Of a stretch of 64,000 nt of DNA, positions 32,563 through 43,319 are shown in pieces (within the stretch, counting starts at the first letter, position 1; every line of letters starts with the position of its first letter). Source of the stretch: UBA10649 sp963842725 (lineage in GTDB: Bacteria > Actinomycetota > Actinomycetes > S36-B12); NCBI GenBank assembly GCA_963842725.1, contig CAWJHN010000003.1:248001-312000 (forward strand). The letters are read 5' to 3'. The position numbers and the translations under genes were made by a program. Under the pieces are notes generated by a model that was not told the origin of the DNA, made no database searches, and saw nothing but the letters and a program-made list of their open reading frames with translations.

Positions 32563-33977
32563 CCATCCCCTCCGAGACCATGGCCCCGGTCGGCGCAAAG
32601 GTCCGCACGCAGCCCAGTCGCCGCAACGTCGAGCTGGTGCTCCTCGTCTTCGCCTGGGGGATCGGCGTCCTCGGCACGCTCCAGGTCGGTTGGGCGACCG
32701 ACGAGGGCGCCGGCAGCCGACTGTGGATCACGGCCGCCGTCGTGGGCGCACTCGCCATCGTCATGCACGTGATCGTCCGCTGGAAGGCCAAGTACGCCGA
32801 CCCGTTCCTGCTCCCCATCGCGACGCTGCTCACCATCCTCGGGCTCGTCATGATCTACCGGATCGACGTGGCAGCGGCCCAGCGCGCGGCCCTGAACGGC
32901 AACCCCGAGCCGACGCCGGACGTGTACTCCCAGCTGACCTGGTTCACCGTGGCGGTGATCCTCTTCGTCTCGGTGCTGGTGCTGCTGCGCGACCACCGGA
33001 TCCTGCAGCGGTACACCTACACGCTGGGACTGGCCGGCCTGGTGCTGCTGATCCTGCCGCTCGCCCCGTTCATCGGCACGACCGTCAACGGCGCGACGCT
33101 GTGGATCCGGATCGGCGGCTTCTCCTTCCAGCCGGCCGAGCTCGCCAAGATCCTGCTCACCATCTTCTTCGCCGGCTACCTGGTCGAGAAGAGGGACTCG
33201 CTCGCGCTGGTCCGCACCAAGTTCCTCGGCATGGGGCTGCCCCGCGCCAAGGACCTGGGGCCCATCGTCATCGCCTGGCTGGTGTCGCTGGCCATCCTCA
33301 TCTTCGAGACCGACCTCGGCACGAGCCTGCTGTTCTTCGGGCTGTTCGTGACCATGCTCTACATCGCCACGCAACGACGGTCCTGGCTCATCCTCGGCGG
33401 CCTGCTGTTCATCGTGGGGGCGGCCCTCGCCTACTACCTGTTCGGTCACGTGCGTCTGCGCGTCGAGGTGTGGCTCGACCCGTGGGCATACGCCGACACC
33501 AGCGGGTACCAGATCGTGCAGTCGCTGTACGGGCTCGCGAACGGCGGCATCCTCGGCGCGGGACTCGGCCAGGGCTTCCCCAACCTCGTGCCCTTCGCCA
33601 ACACCGACTTCATCGTCGCCGCGCTGGGCGAGGAGCTCGGCGTCACCGGGCTCATCGCCATGCTCCTGCTGTACGCCATCCTGGTCGAGCGAGGTCTGCG
33701 CGCCGCTGTCTCGGTGCGGGACTCCTTCGGCCAGCTGGTAGCTGCGGGCCTGTCGATCACCCTGGCCCTGCAGGTCTTCGTCATCATTGGCGGCGTCACC
33801 CGGCTCATCCCGCTGACCGGACTCACCACGCCGTTCCTGTCGTACGGGGGCTCGTCGCTGATCGCGAACTGGATCATCGTCGCCCTCCTGCTGCGGATCT
33901 CGGACCGGGCCCGCCGACCGGAGGTCACCGTGCCGTCTCCGGACGACGCGGTCACCCAGGTGGTCCGACGCGTATGA
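32559..33977 (+). CDS. rodA: FtsW/RodA/SpoVE family peptidoglycan glycosyltransferase (RodA)
   Basis: 472 residues with about 12 hydrophobic helices. SEDS landmarks: TVNGATLWIRIGGFSFQPAE, FETDLGTSLLFF with the essential Asp, GLGQGFPNLVPFANTDFIVAALGEELG and TPFLSYGGSSLIANW. It polymerises lipid II into glycan together with the class B PBP encoded next. GTG start overlaps the pstP stop as GTGA; an inner ATG at 32580 is possible. Confidence 0.94.
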   Translation: MTIPSETMAPVGAKVRTQPSRRNVELVLLVFAWGIGVLGTLQVGWATDEGAGSRLWITAAVVGALAIVMHVIVRWKAKYADPFLLPIATLLTILGLVMIYRIDVAAAQRAALNGNPEPTPDVYSQLTWFTVAVILFVSVLVLLRDHRILQRYTYTLGLAGLVLLILPLAPFIGTTVNGATLWIRIGGFSFQPAELAKILLTIFFAGYLVEKRDSLALVRTKFLGMGLPRAKDLGPIVIAWLVSLAILIFETDLGTSLLFFGLFVTMLYIATQRRSWLILGGLLFIVGAALAYYLFGHVRLRVEVWLDPWAYADTSGYQIVQSLYGLANGGILGAGLGQGFPNLVPFANTDFIVAALGEELGVTGLIAMLLLYAILVERGLRAAVSVRDSFGQLVAAGLSITLALQVFVIIGGVTRLIPLTGLTTPFLSYGGSSLIANWIIVALLLRISDRARRPEVTVPSPDDAVTQVVRRV

Positions 33978-35416
33978 GCAGGCCCATCCGGCGCATCGCC
34001 TTCGTGCTCGGCATCCTGCTCGTCGCCCTGCTCGTCAACGTCACCGTCATCCAGGTCGTGCTGGCCGGCGACTACCGGGACCGACCCGGAAACCAGCGCG
34101 TCCTGCTCGAGGAGTACGACCGCGAGCGCGGCCCGATCCTGGTCGGGCCCGAGCCGGTGGCGCGGTCCAAGGAGACCGGCGACACCCTCAAGTACCTGCG
34201 GGTCTACGCGGACGGCCCGCTCTACGCCCCGGTGACCGGGTTCTACTCGCTCGTCTACGGCGCCACCGGGCTCGAGCGGACCGAGAACCGCATCCTGACC
34301 GGAAGGTCCAGCCTGTTCGTGGTGGATCGGGCCGAGCAGCTGTTCGCCGGACGCGAGCCGGCCGGCGGCGCCGTCACGACGACCATCGACGCCAGGGCGC
34401 AGCGAGCCGCCTTCAACGGGCTGCGCGGCAAGAAGGGCGCCGTCGTGGCCATCGAGCCGGCCACCGGGCGGATCCTGGCCTCCGTCCAGTTCCCGTCCTT
34501 CGACCCGAACCAGCTGTCGAGCCACGACCCCGCCGCGATCCGCGAGTACTACGCGACGCTGGAGGCCGACCCGGCCAGGCCGCTCCTCAACCGCCCGATC
34601 GTCTCGCTCAACCCACCAGGGTCCACCTTCAAGATCGTGACGGCGGCCGCGGCGCTGGCCTCCGGCCGGTTCACCCCCGAGTCGATCCTGCCCGGGCCCC
34701 GCGTGTACCAGCTGCCGGACTCGACCAAGAAGCTGCGCAACTGGAACCTGCAGGCCTGCGGACCCAACGGGCTGGTCACCCTGCGCGAGGCGCTGGCGAT
34801 CTCGTGCAACACGGCCTTCGCGTGGCTGGGCAACGAGCTCGGAGCGGACGCGCTGCGCACGCAGGCGCAGCTGATGGGATTCGACACCGCCTTCGAGATC
34901 CCGCTGCGGGCCGCCACCTCGCGGTTCCCCGAGGATCCGGACGCCCCGCAGACCGCCCTCTCGGCCATCGGGCAGTTCGACGTGCGCGCGACCGCACTGC
35001 AGATGGCCATGGTCGGCGCCGCCGTCGGCAACAACGGCCGGACGATGACGCCGTACCTCGTGCAGGAGGTGCGCGGTCCCGACCTCGCCATCATGCAGAC
35101 GACGGAGCCGCAGCTGTTCGACGAGGCGATGACGCCGCTCAACGCGTCGCGTCTCACCGACATGCTGGTCAACGTCGTGGAGAACGGCACCGGCAGCAAC
35201 GCGCAGATCCCGGGAGTCCGGGTGGCCGGCAAGACGGGCACGGCACAGACCGGCAACGACAATCCCTCGGTCGCCTGGTTCGTCGCCTTCGCCCCCGCGC
35301 AGGCGCCCGAGGTCGCGGTAGCGGTGGTGATCGAGGACGCCGGGGCACCCGAGGTCAGCGGCAACGCGCTGGCCGCGCCGATCGCCCGGGCCGTCATCGA
35401 GGCTGTGCTGCGCTGA
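33974..35416 (+). CDS. pbpA: Class B penicillin-binding protein PbpA
   Basis: 480 residues, membrane-anchored transpeptidase partner of RodA. N-terminal helix (FVLGILLVALLVNVTVIQVV), a short pedestal domain with YDRERGPILVG, then the transpeptidase domain: STFK (SxxK, active Ser), SCNTAF (SxN) and KTGTAQTG (KTG). The ATG overlaps the rodA TGA (ATGA). Length matches mycobacterial PbpA. Confidence 0.94.
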   Translation: MSRPIRRIAFVLGILLVALLVNVTVIQVVLAGDYRDRPGNQRVLLEEYDRERGPILVGPEPVARSKETGDTLKYLRVYADGPLYAPVTGFYSLVYGATGLERTENRILTGRSSLFVVDRAEQLFAGREPAGGAVTTTIDARAQRAAFNGLRGKKGAVVAIEPATGRILASVQFPSFDPNQLSSHDPAAIREYYATLEADPARPLLNRPIVSLNPPGSTFKIVTAAAALASGRFTPESILPGPRVYQLPDSTKKLRNWNLQACGPNGLVTLREALAISCNTAFAWLGNELGADALRTQAQLMGFDTAFEIPLRAATSRFPEDPDAPQTALSAIGQFDVRATALQMAMVGAAVGNNGRTMTPYLVQEVRGPDLAIMQTTEPQLFDEAMTPLNASRLTDMLVNVVENGTGSNAQIPGVRVAGKTGTAQTGNDNPSVAWFVAFAPAQAPEVAVAVVIEDAGAPEVSGNALAAPIARAVIEAVLR

Positions 35417-35446
35417 GTTGCCACCGGGTGCTGAGAGGATGACCGC

Positions 35447-37240
<1,794 letters not shown>

Positions 37241-37243
37241 CCG

Positions 37244-39346
37244 GTGCCTGCCGAGATCGTCGACGAGCTCGCCCTCCAGCGGGCGGCCGACCGGGTCATC
37301 GAGGCCCTGGCCGGGCCGGCCGCTCGGGTTCGACCCGACCAGCTCGAGGCAGCCCGCGTGCTGGTGGTCGAGGGCCGACGGGCGCTCGTCGTCCAGGCGA
37401 CCGGCTGGGGCAAGTCCGCCGTCTACTGGATCGCCGCCCGAGCCGTGCGCGATGCGGGTCGCGGACCGGTCCTGGTCGTATCGCCCCTGCTGTCGCTGAT
37501 GCGCGACCAGGTCGCCGCAGCGGCCCGCGCCGACCTGGTCGCCGTCACGCTGAACTCGGCGAACGCCGACGACTGGGCGCAGGTCGAGCAGGAGATCCTG
37601 CGGGACCGCATCGACGTCCTGCTCGTCTCCCCCGAGCGACTGGCGAACCCGGTCTTCGAGCGCACCGTGCTCGCCGATCTCCTGCCTCGCCTGGGCCTGC
37701 TGGTCATCGACGAGGCCCACTGCATCTCGTCGTGGGGTCATGACTTCCGTCCCGACTACCAGCGCATCGCCCGACTCCTGACCGCGTCACCGGACCTCCC
37801 GGTGCTGGCCACCACGGCGACGGCCAACGCTCGCGTCACGGCCGACGTCGCGACCCAGTTGGGCCAGGACACGTTCGTGCAGCGCGGCCAGCTGGCTCGC
37901 ACGTCGCTGCACCTGTCGGTGGCCGGTGGCCTGTCCCCGATCGAGCGGTACGCCTGGGTCGACGAGGCGTTGTCGACCCTCGCCGGATCGGGCATCGTCT
38001 ACGTCCTCACCGTCGCGGAGGCCGGTCGGCTGAGCGGCTTCCTCGCCTCGCGCGGCCACGTCGTCCCTGCCTATACCGGTCAGACCCCGTCAGATGAACG
38101 CACCCGCATCGAGGACGACCTGCGGGCCAACCGGCTCAAGGCCGTGGTCGCGACGTCGGCGCTCGGCATGGGCTACGACAAGCCCGACCTCGCCTTCTGC
38201 CTGCACGTCGGCTCGCCGGGGTCCCCGGTCGACTACTACCAGCAGGTCGGCCGGGCCGGGCGGGCGCTCGAATCCGCCGTCGTCACGCTGCTCCCGGCGG
38301 CCGGCGACGAGCGCATCTGGGAGTGGTTTGCGACGGCGAGCGTCCCGAAGGAGCCGGAGGCGTCGGCGGTGCTCGACCACCTGCGCATGCTGGACGACCC
38401 GTGCAGTGTCCAGGCGCTGGAGGTCGCGACCGGAGTTCGGCGCAGCAGGATCGACCTGCTGCTCAAGATCCTGGCCGTCGACGGAGCAGTGGAGCGCACG
38501 CCCGGCGGCTGGAGCGCGACCGGTCGGCCGTGGACGTACGACCGCGAGCGGTACGCCGCGCTCGTCGATGCGCGGCGGGCCGAGTCGGATCTCATGCGGG
38601 CCTACGCGCGCGAGGCGACCTGTCTGGAGACCCTCCTGCGCCGCGCGCTCGACGACGAGATCGCGTCGGATGCCGCGTGCGGACGGTGCTCGGCCTGCAC
38701 CGGGCGGCTGCCCGCCGGACTGCCGACCGCACCGGGCAGCGCCTCGATCAGCGCTGCCACTGCCTACCTGCGCGGGCTCGACGTCGTGATCGAGCCGCGC
38801 AAGATGTGGGCGACCGGCCTCGGTGATCGGCGAGGACGGATAGCCGGCGGCCACGCCGCTGTCGCCGGCCGGGCCCTGGCCTTCGCGGACGATCCCGCAT
38901 GGCCTCAGGTCGCCGCCCTCGTCGCGGATGGGGCACCCGACCGTGACCTGCCCGACGACGTCGTCCAGGGGATCGTTGCGCTCCTGTCCAGATGGGCGAC
39001 CGGGTGGCCCGATCGGCCCGCGGCCGTGGTCCCGATGCCGTCCGTCACGCATCCACGCCTGATCCGGCACCTCGCCGAGCGCATCAGCACGATCGGCGAC
39101 CTGCGGCTCGTGACCGCCCTCGAGCAGGAGGGTCCGCGCCCGATCGCCGACACGTCGCCCTCCGCCCGAGCGCAGGCACTTGCGCGCCGACTGCGGCTCA
39201 TCGAAGGGATTCGCCTCGAGCCGGTTCCGGTGCTGCTGATCGACGACAGCTACCGCACCGGATGGACGGTCACCCTCGCCGCGGCGCTGCTGCGCGACGC
39301 CGGGGCGACTGCGGTGCTCCCGCTCGTCGTGCACCAGCGCCCCTGA
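37244..39346 (+). CDS. RecQ-family DNA helicase with C-terminal phosphoribosyltransferase-like domain
   Basis: 700 residues. SF2 helicase core: Walker A ATGWGKS (52-58), DEAH box VIDEAHCISSW (156-159), TATAN motif III and the QVGRAGR motif VI (about 334-340). A four-Cys zinc site follows (Cys460, 479, 482, 485). There is no HRDC domain; instead the last 200 residues end in VLLIDDSYRTGWTVTL (663-678), the PRPP-loop signature of type I phosphoribosyltransferases. It unwinds DNA, probably in repair; the role of the extra domain is not known. GTG start 3 bp after pknB, so co-transcribed with the cell-wall kinase. Confidence 0.85.
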   Translation: MPAEIVDELALQRAADRVIEALAGPAARVRPDQLEAARVLVVEGRRALVVQATGWGKSAVYWIAARAVRDAGRGPVLVVSPLLSLMRDQVAAAARADLVAVTLNSANADDWAQVEQEILRDRIDVLLVSPERLANPVFERTVLADLLPRLGLLVIDEAHCISSWGHDFRPDYQRIARLLTASPDLPVLATTATANARVTADVATQLGQDTFVQRGQLARTSLHLSVAGGLSPIERYAWVDEALSTLAGSGIVYVLTVAEAGRLSGFLASRGHVVPAYTGQTPSDERTRIEDDLRANRLKAVVATSALGMGYDKPDLAFCLHVGSPGSPVDYYQQVGRAGRALESAVVTLLPAAGDERIWEWFATASVPKEPEASAVLDHLRMLDDPCSVQALEVATGVRRSRIDLLLKILAVDGAVERTPGGWSATGRPWTYDRERYAALVDARRAESDLMRAYAREATCLETLLRRALDDEIASDAACGRCSACTGRLPAGLPTAPGSASISAATAYLRGLDVVIEPRKMWATGLGDRRGRIAGGHAAVAGRALAFADDPAWPQVAALVADGAPDRDLPDDVVQGIVALLSRWATGWPDRPAAVVPMPSVTHPRLIRHLAERISTIGDLRLVTALEQEGPRPIADTSPSARAQALARRLRLIEGIRLEPVPVLLIDDSYRTGWTVTLAAALLRDAGATAVLPLVVHQRP

Positions 39347-39381
39347 ACTGCCCGGGATACGCGGACGAGCGCAGGTCGCGT

Positions 39382-39999
39382 TCAGCCGACGACGGGGGCC
39401 AGCCCGGCGGAGCGGGCGACCGCGTCGGCATCCCCGCACGCGACGAGCCAGTTGGCCAGCATCAGGTGGCCACCCTCGGTCAGCACCGACTCGGGGTGGA
39501 ACTGGACTCCCTCGACCGGCAGGTCACGGTGCCGCAGCGCCATGATCACTCCCGTGCTGGTCTCACCGGTGACCTCCAGCTCTGCCGGGACGGTACGAGG
39601 GTCGACGGCCAGGGAGTGGTACCGCGTTGCGGTGAACGGGGACGGCAGGCCGGCGAGGACGCCGATGTCGCGATGCAGTACCTCCGAGGTCTTGCCGTGC
39701 AGCAGTTCGGGGGCGCGGGCGACGGTGGCACCGTAGGCGACCGCGATCGCCTGATGGCCCAGGCAGACGCCGAAGACCGGGACTCGGCCGCCGCACTCGC
39801 GCACGATGTCGATGCAGACGCCGGCGTCCTCCGGCGTGCCCGGGCCGGGAGACAGCAGGATGCCGTCGAACTCGGCCGCCTCGTCGGTCGTCACCTCGTC
39901 ATTGCGCCGCACCACGACCTCGGCATCGAGTTGCGCGAGGTACTGCACCAGATTGAAGACGAACGAGTCGTAGTTGTCGACGACGAGGATGCGGGCCAC
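39382..39999 (-). CDS. trpG: Anthranilate/aminodeoxychorismate synthase glutamine amidotransferase
   Basis: 205 residues from the GTG at 39999 (VARILVVDNYDSFVFNL); an in-frame start at 40023 would overlap the DUF881 stop. GATase I fold: LLSPGPGTPEDAG, nucleophile FGVCLGHQAIAVAYG (Cys), RYHSLAVD and EGVQFHPESVLTEGG with the catalytic His-Glu pair. It supplies ammonia to TrpE or PabB. Position between pknB-side genes and DUF881/crgA matches mycobacterial trpG (which may serve folate as well as Trp). No TrpE/PabB is nearby. Confidence 0.9.
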   Translation of the reverse strand: MARILVVDNYDSFVFNLVQYLAQLDAEVVVRRNDEVTTDEAAEFDGILLSPGPGTPEDAGVCIDIVRECGGRVPVFGVCLGHQAIAVAYGATVARAPELLHGKTSEVLHRDIGVLAGLPSPFTATRYHSLAVDPRTVPAELEVTGETSTGVIMALRHRDLPVEGVQFHPESVLTEGGHLMLANWLVACGDADAVARSAGLAPVVG

Positions 40000-40003
40000 G
40001 GGA

Positions 40004-40759
40004 TCATTGTGACGGCTGGGCATACTGCAGCGAAATCGGTCCCGAGTAGGCAGGGATCGTGGTGTCGCGGGTCCGCTGGACGTCGTAGCCGAGGCCGACC
40101 GCGCCGGCCCAGGACCGGTACGAGGCCACGTCGGGATCCCGACGCAGCGCCTTGCGCATCTTCTTGACCGGACCGACGGCGGTGATGACGTAGGGCGGGG
40201 AGTACACCCGGCCCTGGAGCAGCAACGTGTTGCCGACGCACTGGATCGAACTGGTGTTGATGATGCGCTGGTCCATCACCTGCATGGCCTCGGCGCCTCC
40301 GGTCCACAGGGCGTTGACGACGGCCTGCAGGTCGGCCTGGTGCACGATGACGTCATTGGCGGACATCGTCTGCCACACCGGATCGTCGGGCTCGCGAAGC
40401 GGGGCGTCGTCGAGGGTGACCGTCAGCGACCGGCCCGTCACGTCCGTCAGCCCGGCGTCCGGCGCCAGCTCGGCGACCTCCTTGCGTGCCTGCGCGACCG
40501 CGGGATCGCCGATCCGGCCCTCCGTGAGGTCGTCGACGAGCTGCTGCTGGTCGGCCACCGCCGCCTCGAGCCCGCCCAGGTGGGCGGCCTCCTGCCGCAC
40601 CAGGTCGCGTAGTTCGGTGGCTCGCTGAGCGCGAAGGTCGGTGCCCTGACTGGTGTTGGCGGCGGCGGCGAACATCAGGCCGGCGAGCGCGAAGACCAGA
40701 CCCGTCACCACCACCGCGGGGTGGGGCCGGGACAGCGGAATGCGGTCGCGCCAGCGCAC
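40004..40759 (-). CDS. DUF881 membrane-anchored protein
   Basis: About 251 residues. One N-terminal helix (AVVVTGLVFALAGLMFAAAA) then an extracellular coiled-coil-like region (LRDLVRQEAAHLGGLEAAV) and a DUF881 fold: NDVIVHQADLQAVVNALW, GAEAMQVMDQRIINTSSIQCVG, YVITAVGP. DUF881 proteins occur beside crgA and trpG and are thought to act in division or wall growth; no enzyme activity is known. Start uncertain: GTGs at 40759 and 40822, neither with a clear ribosome site. Confidence 0.82.
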   Translation of the reverse strand: MRWRDRIPLSRPHPAVVVTGLVFALAGLMFAAAANTSQGTDLRAQRATELRDLVRQEAAHLGGLEAAVADQQQLVDDLTEGRIGDPAVAQARKEVAELAPDAGLTDVTGRSLTVTLDDAPLREPDDPVWQTMSANDVIVHQADLQAVVNALWTGGAEAMQVMDQRIINTSSIQCVGNTLLLQGRVYSPPYVITAVGPVKKMRKALRRDPDVASYRSWAGAVGLGYDVQRTRDTTIPAYSGPISLQYAQPSQ

Positions 40760-40870
40760 ACGACCACGGTAACCGCACGGGCGCCGAGGCGGTATGGCAG
40801 GCTGGGCGGCATCGCGCGTCACGAACAGTGATCGCCACTCGCTTCGTCTGGCTGCACCGGGAGGACACTC

Positions 40871-41137
40871 GTGCCGGAGTCAAAAGGCCGCAAGAAGGCC
40901 GCGTACACGCCTCCGCCCACCGGCAAGGGCGAGCGCAAGGTCGCCAGGCTCGGCTCCCCGAACTGGCTGGCCCCCACCATGGTCGCCATGTTCGTCATCG
41001 GCCTGACGTACATCGTCATCTACTACATCGCCGGCTCGTCGATCCCGGTCATGAAGGACCTCAGCCCCCTGGTCAACGTCGGCATCGGATTCGCCTTCAT
41101 CGCCGTCGGCTTCGGCCTGGCCACCCGCTGGCGCTGA
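40871..41137 (+). CDS. crgA: Cell division protein CrgA
   Basis: 88 residues: a basic cytoplasmic start (MPESKGRKKAAYTPPP), then two membrane helices (LAPTMVAMFVIGLTYIVIYY and NVGIGFAFIAVGFGLA) joined by a short outer loop. CrgA binds FtsZ, FtsQ, FtsI and CwsA in actinobacteria and coordinates septation with growth. GTG start with GGGAGG upstream. Divergent from the DUF881 gene as in mycobacteria. Confidence 0.93.
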   Translation: MPESKGRKKAAYTPPPTGKGERKVARLGSPNWLAPTMVAMFVIGLTYIVIYYIAGSSIPVMKDLSPLVNVGIGFAFIAVGFGLATRWR

Positions 41138-41160
41138 CCGCCCGACTTACACGGATGTCA

Positions 41161-41182
41161 TTTGTCCCCAGCTGGGGACAAA
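41161..41182. repeat. Perfect 22-bp palindrome downstream of crgA
   Basis: TTTGTCCCCAG (41161-41171) is followed at once by its complement CTGGGGACAAA (41172-41182). Each half holds TTGTCCCCA, a one-base variant of the actinobacterial DnaA box, and CTGTGGACAG follows at 41184-41193. It lies between the convergent crgA and thiolase stops, so it may be a terminator, but the DnaA-box resemblance is notable. Confidence 0.7.
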
Positions 41183-41238
41183 CCTGTGGACAGGCTCGTG
41201 ACCTTGTGAACTGATGCGTCGAGCGGTCGCCCGAACGG

Positions 41239-42402
41239 TCAGTCCATCAGCTCCAGGATCGTGGCGTTGGCCATGCCGCCGCCCTCGCACATCGTCTGCA
41301 GCCCATAGCGTGCGCCCTCGCGTCGCATGCGATGCACGAGCGTGGTCATCAGCCGCGCACCCGATGCGCCGAGCGGGTGCCCGAGCGCGATCGCACCGCC
41401 GTGCGCATTGGTGCGGGCCGGATCGGCACCGGTCTCCGCATACCAGGCGCCCAGGACGGACGCGAAGGCCTCGTTCACCTCGAAGGCACCGATGTCCGAG
41501 AGTGCCAGTCCCGACCGGGACAGCGCCTTCGCCGTCGCGGGGATCGGGCCGGTGAGCATGATGACCGGGTCGACGCCGGAGAGCACCGCGGTGTGCACGC
41601 GGGCCAGTGGCCTCAGTCCGAGCTCTGCAGCGCGTTCGCCGCTCATGATCAGCAGCGCCGCCGAGCCGTCGGAGATCTGCGAGGCGTTGCCCGCGGTCAC
41701 CACGCCGTTCTCCTGGAAGGGGGTTCGCAGGGCGGACAGCGACTCGACCGTGGTGCCGGCCCGGATGCCCTGGTCCTGCGTGACAGTTCCGCCCGGCGTC
41801 TCCACGGCGACGATCTCATCGTCGAACCAGCCCTGGGACCGCGCGCTCTCGGCCCGTTCGTGCGACGCGACCGCCAGTTCGTCGAGGTAGGTGCGCGACA
41901 GGCCCCACTGCTCCGCGATCATCTCGGCACTGATGCCCTGGTTGACCAGCCGACCCTCGTAGCGGTCCATCATGCTCGCCGGGTAGGGACCGTCGCCGCC
42001 GACGAAGTTCGAGAACATCGGCACGCGGGACATCGACTCGACGCCGCCGGCGATCACCACGTCGTAGTGGCCGGCGATGACCCCGGCAGCCGCGAAGCTC
42101 ACAGCCTGCTGGCTCGATCCGCACTGACGGTCGATGGAGACCGACGTGACCTCCTCGGGGAAGCCGGCAGACAGGACGGCGCTGCGCCCGACGTTGCCCC
42201 CTTGCTCGCCTACCTGCGAGACGCAGCCCCAGATGACGTCATCGACGAGTGCCGGATCGAGCCCGACGCGGCCGGTGACCGCGCGCAGCACGAGGGCGGA
42301 CAGGTCTACGGGGTGCACCCCGCTAAGTGCGCCCTTCTCCGGCTTGCCGATGCCCACAGGGGTGCGCACGGCGGAGACGATGACGGCGTCGGTTCTGCTC
42401 AC
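41239..42402 (-). CDS. Acetyl-CoA C-acyltransferase (thiolase)
   Basis: 387 residues. Thiolase fold with the nucleophile DRQCGSSQQAVSFAA (Cys about 90), the NEAFASVLGAW motif, GHPLGASGARL (His) and the C-terminal CEGGGMANATILE (general-base Cys). Biosynthetic and degradative thiolases look alike; the FadA/degradative group is more likely given the VSRTDAVIVSAVRTPVG start. GTG at 42402 has AAGGAG 6 nt upstream. Carries out acyl-CoA + acetyl-CoA exchange in fatty-acid oxidation. Confidence 0.9.
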   Translation of the reverse strand: MSRTDAVIVSAVRTPVGIGKPEKGALSGVHPVDLSALVLRAVTGRVGLDPALVDDVIWGCVSQVGEQGGNVGRSAVLSAGFPEEVTSVSIDRQCGSSQQAVSFAAAGVIAGHYDVVIAGGVESMSRVPMFSNFVGGDGPYPASMMDRYEGRLVNQGISAEMIAEQWGLSRTYLDELAVASHERAESARSQGWFDDEIVAVETPGGTVTQDQGIRAGTTVESLSALRTPFQENGVVTAGNASQISDGSAALLIMSGERAAELGLRPLARVHTAVLSGVDPVIMLTGPIPATAKALSRSGLALSDIGAFEVNEAFASVLGAWYAETGADPARTNAHGGAIALGHPLGASGARLMTTLVHRMRREGARYGLQTMCEGGGMANATILELMD

Positions 42403-42454
42403 GACTGCTCCTTGATCGGTGGTGGTCACAGCGTGCCACGAACGGCCGGTCGAC

Positions 42455-43312
42455 TCAGGTCGACAGGATTCCCAGCGGGACCAGCAGGTCGTTGATCTGG
42501 TTGGTCCGCCACATGGTCACGGCCAGCAGCGCGAAGAGCACGGCCAGCACGCCGGTGACCTGGACGAGGGTCCGGTGAGCCCGGGGGGCGAACACGAAGA
42601 CAGCGGCGACCGCCGCACCCGTCACGAGCCCGCCCAGGTGCGCGCGCCAGTCGACGCCGGGGGCGATGAAACCGATCACGACGTTGATGCCCAGCAGCAC
42701 CAGCACCTGGGTGACGTCGTAGCGCAGCCGGCGTCCGGCCACGACCAGGGCGCCCATGAGCCCGAAGATGGCGCCGCTGGCGCCCACCGAGACCGTGTTC
42801 ACCTCGGAGAAGGCGTACGACGCGACGCCGCCGCCGAGCGCCGCCATCAGGTACAGGACGACGTACCGGCCGTGGCCGAGGATGCGCTCGAGGGTGGGAC
42901 CGAGGGCGAACAGCACGTACATGTTGAAGGCGATGTGCAGGAAGGATCCGTGCAGGAAGGCGGCCGTCACCAGCCGCCACCACTCGCCGTGGACCGCCAC
43001 GCCGACCGGCCACATGCCGTAGTCGCCGGCAACGGCGTTGATGCCCACGCTGAACTGCAGGAGGAAGACGGCGACGTTGATGCCGATGAGCGAGTAGGTG
43101 ACCACCGGTCGGCTGATGGGGGTGCCACCGGCGACGGTGGTCGCCTGCCGGGTGTTCACGGACGCGTTCGTGACGCAGTCCGGGCACTGGAAGCCGACCG
43201 GGGCCGGCACCATGCACTCGGCACAGATCGGACGGTCGCACCGCGTGCAGCGGATGCCCGTCGGCCGGTCGGGGTGCCGGTAGCAGCCCGGGAGCGACGG
43301 GGTGTCGGTCAC
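42455..43312 (-). CDS. Rhomboid intramembrane serine protease with zinc-ribbon start
   Basis: 285 residues. Residues about 8-45 hold a B-box-type zinc site (CYRHPD, CTRCDRPICAECM, CPDCV). Six membrane helices follow; catalytic Ser is in SVGASGAIFGLMGALV (GxSG) and the His in WRAHLGGLVTG; HGSFLHIAFNMYVLFALGPTLE is the rhomboid signature of the loop and helix 2. It cleaves membrane proteins within the bilayer; substrates unknown. Seven bp separate it from the cyclophilin gene. Confidence 0.9.
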   Translation of the reverse strand: MTDTPSLPGCYRHPDRPTGIRCTRCDRPICAECMVPAPVGFQCPDCVTNASVNTRQATTVAGGTPISRPVVTYSLIGINVAVFLLQFSVGINAVAGDYGMWPVGVAVHGEWWRLVTAAFLHGSFLHIAFNMYVLFALGPTLERILGHGRYVVLYLMAALGGGVASYAFSEVNTVSVGASGAIFGLMGALVVAGRRLRYDVTQVLVLLGINVVIGFIAPGVDWRAHLGGLVTGAAVAAVFVFAPRAHRTLVQVTGVLAVLFALLAVTMWRTNQINDLLVPLGILST

Positions 43313-43319
43313 GGGACGG

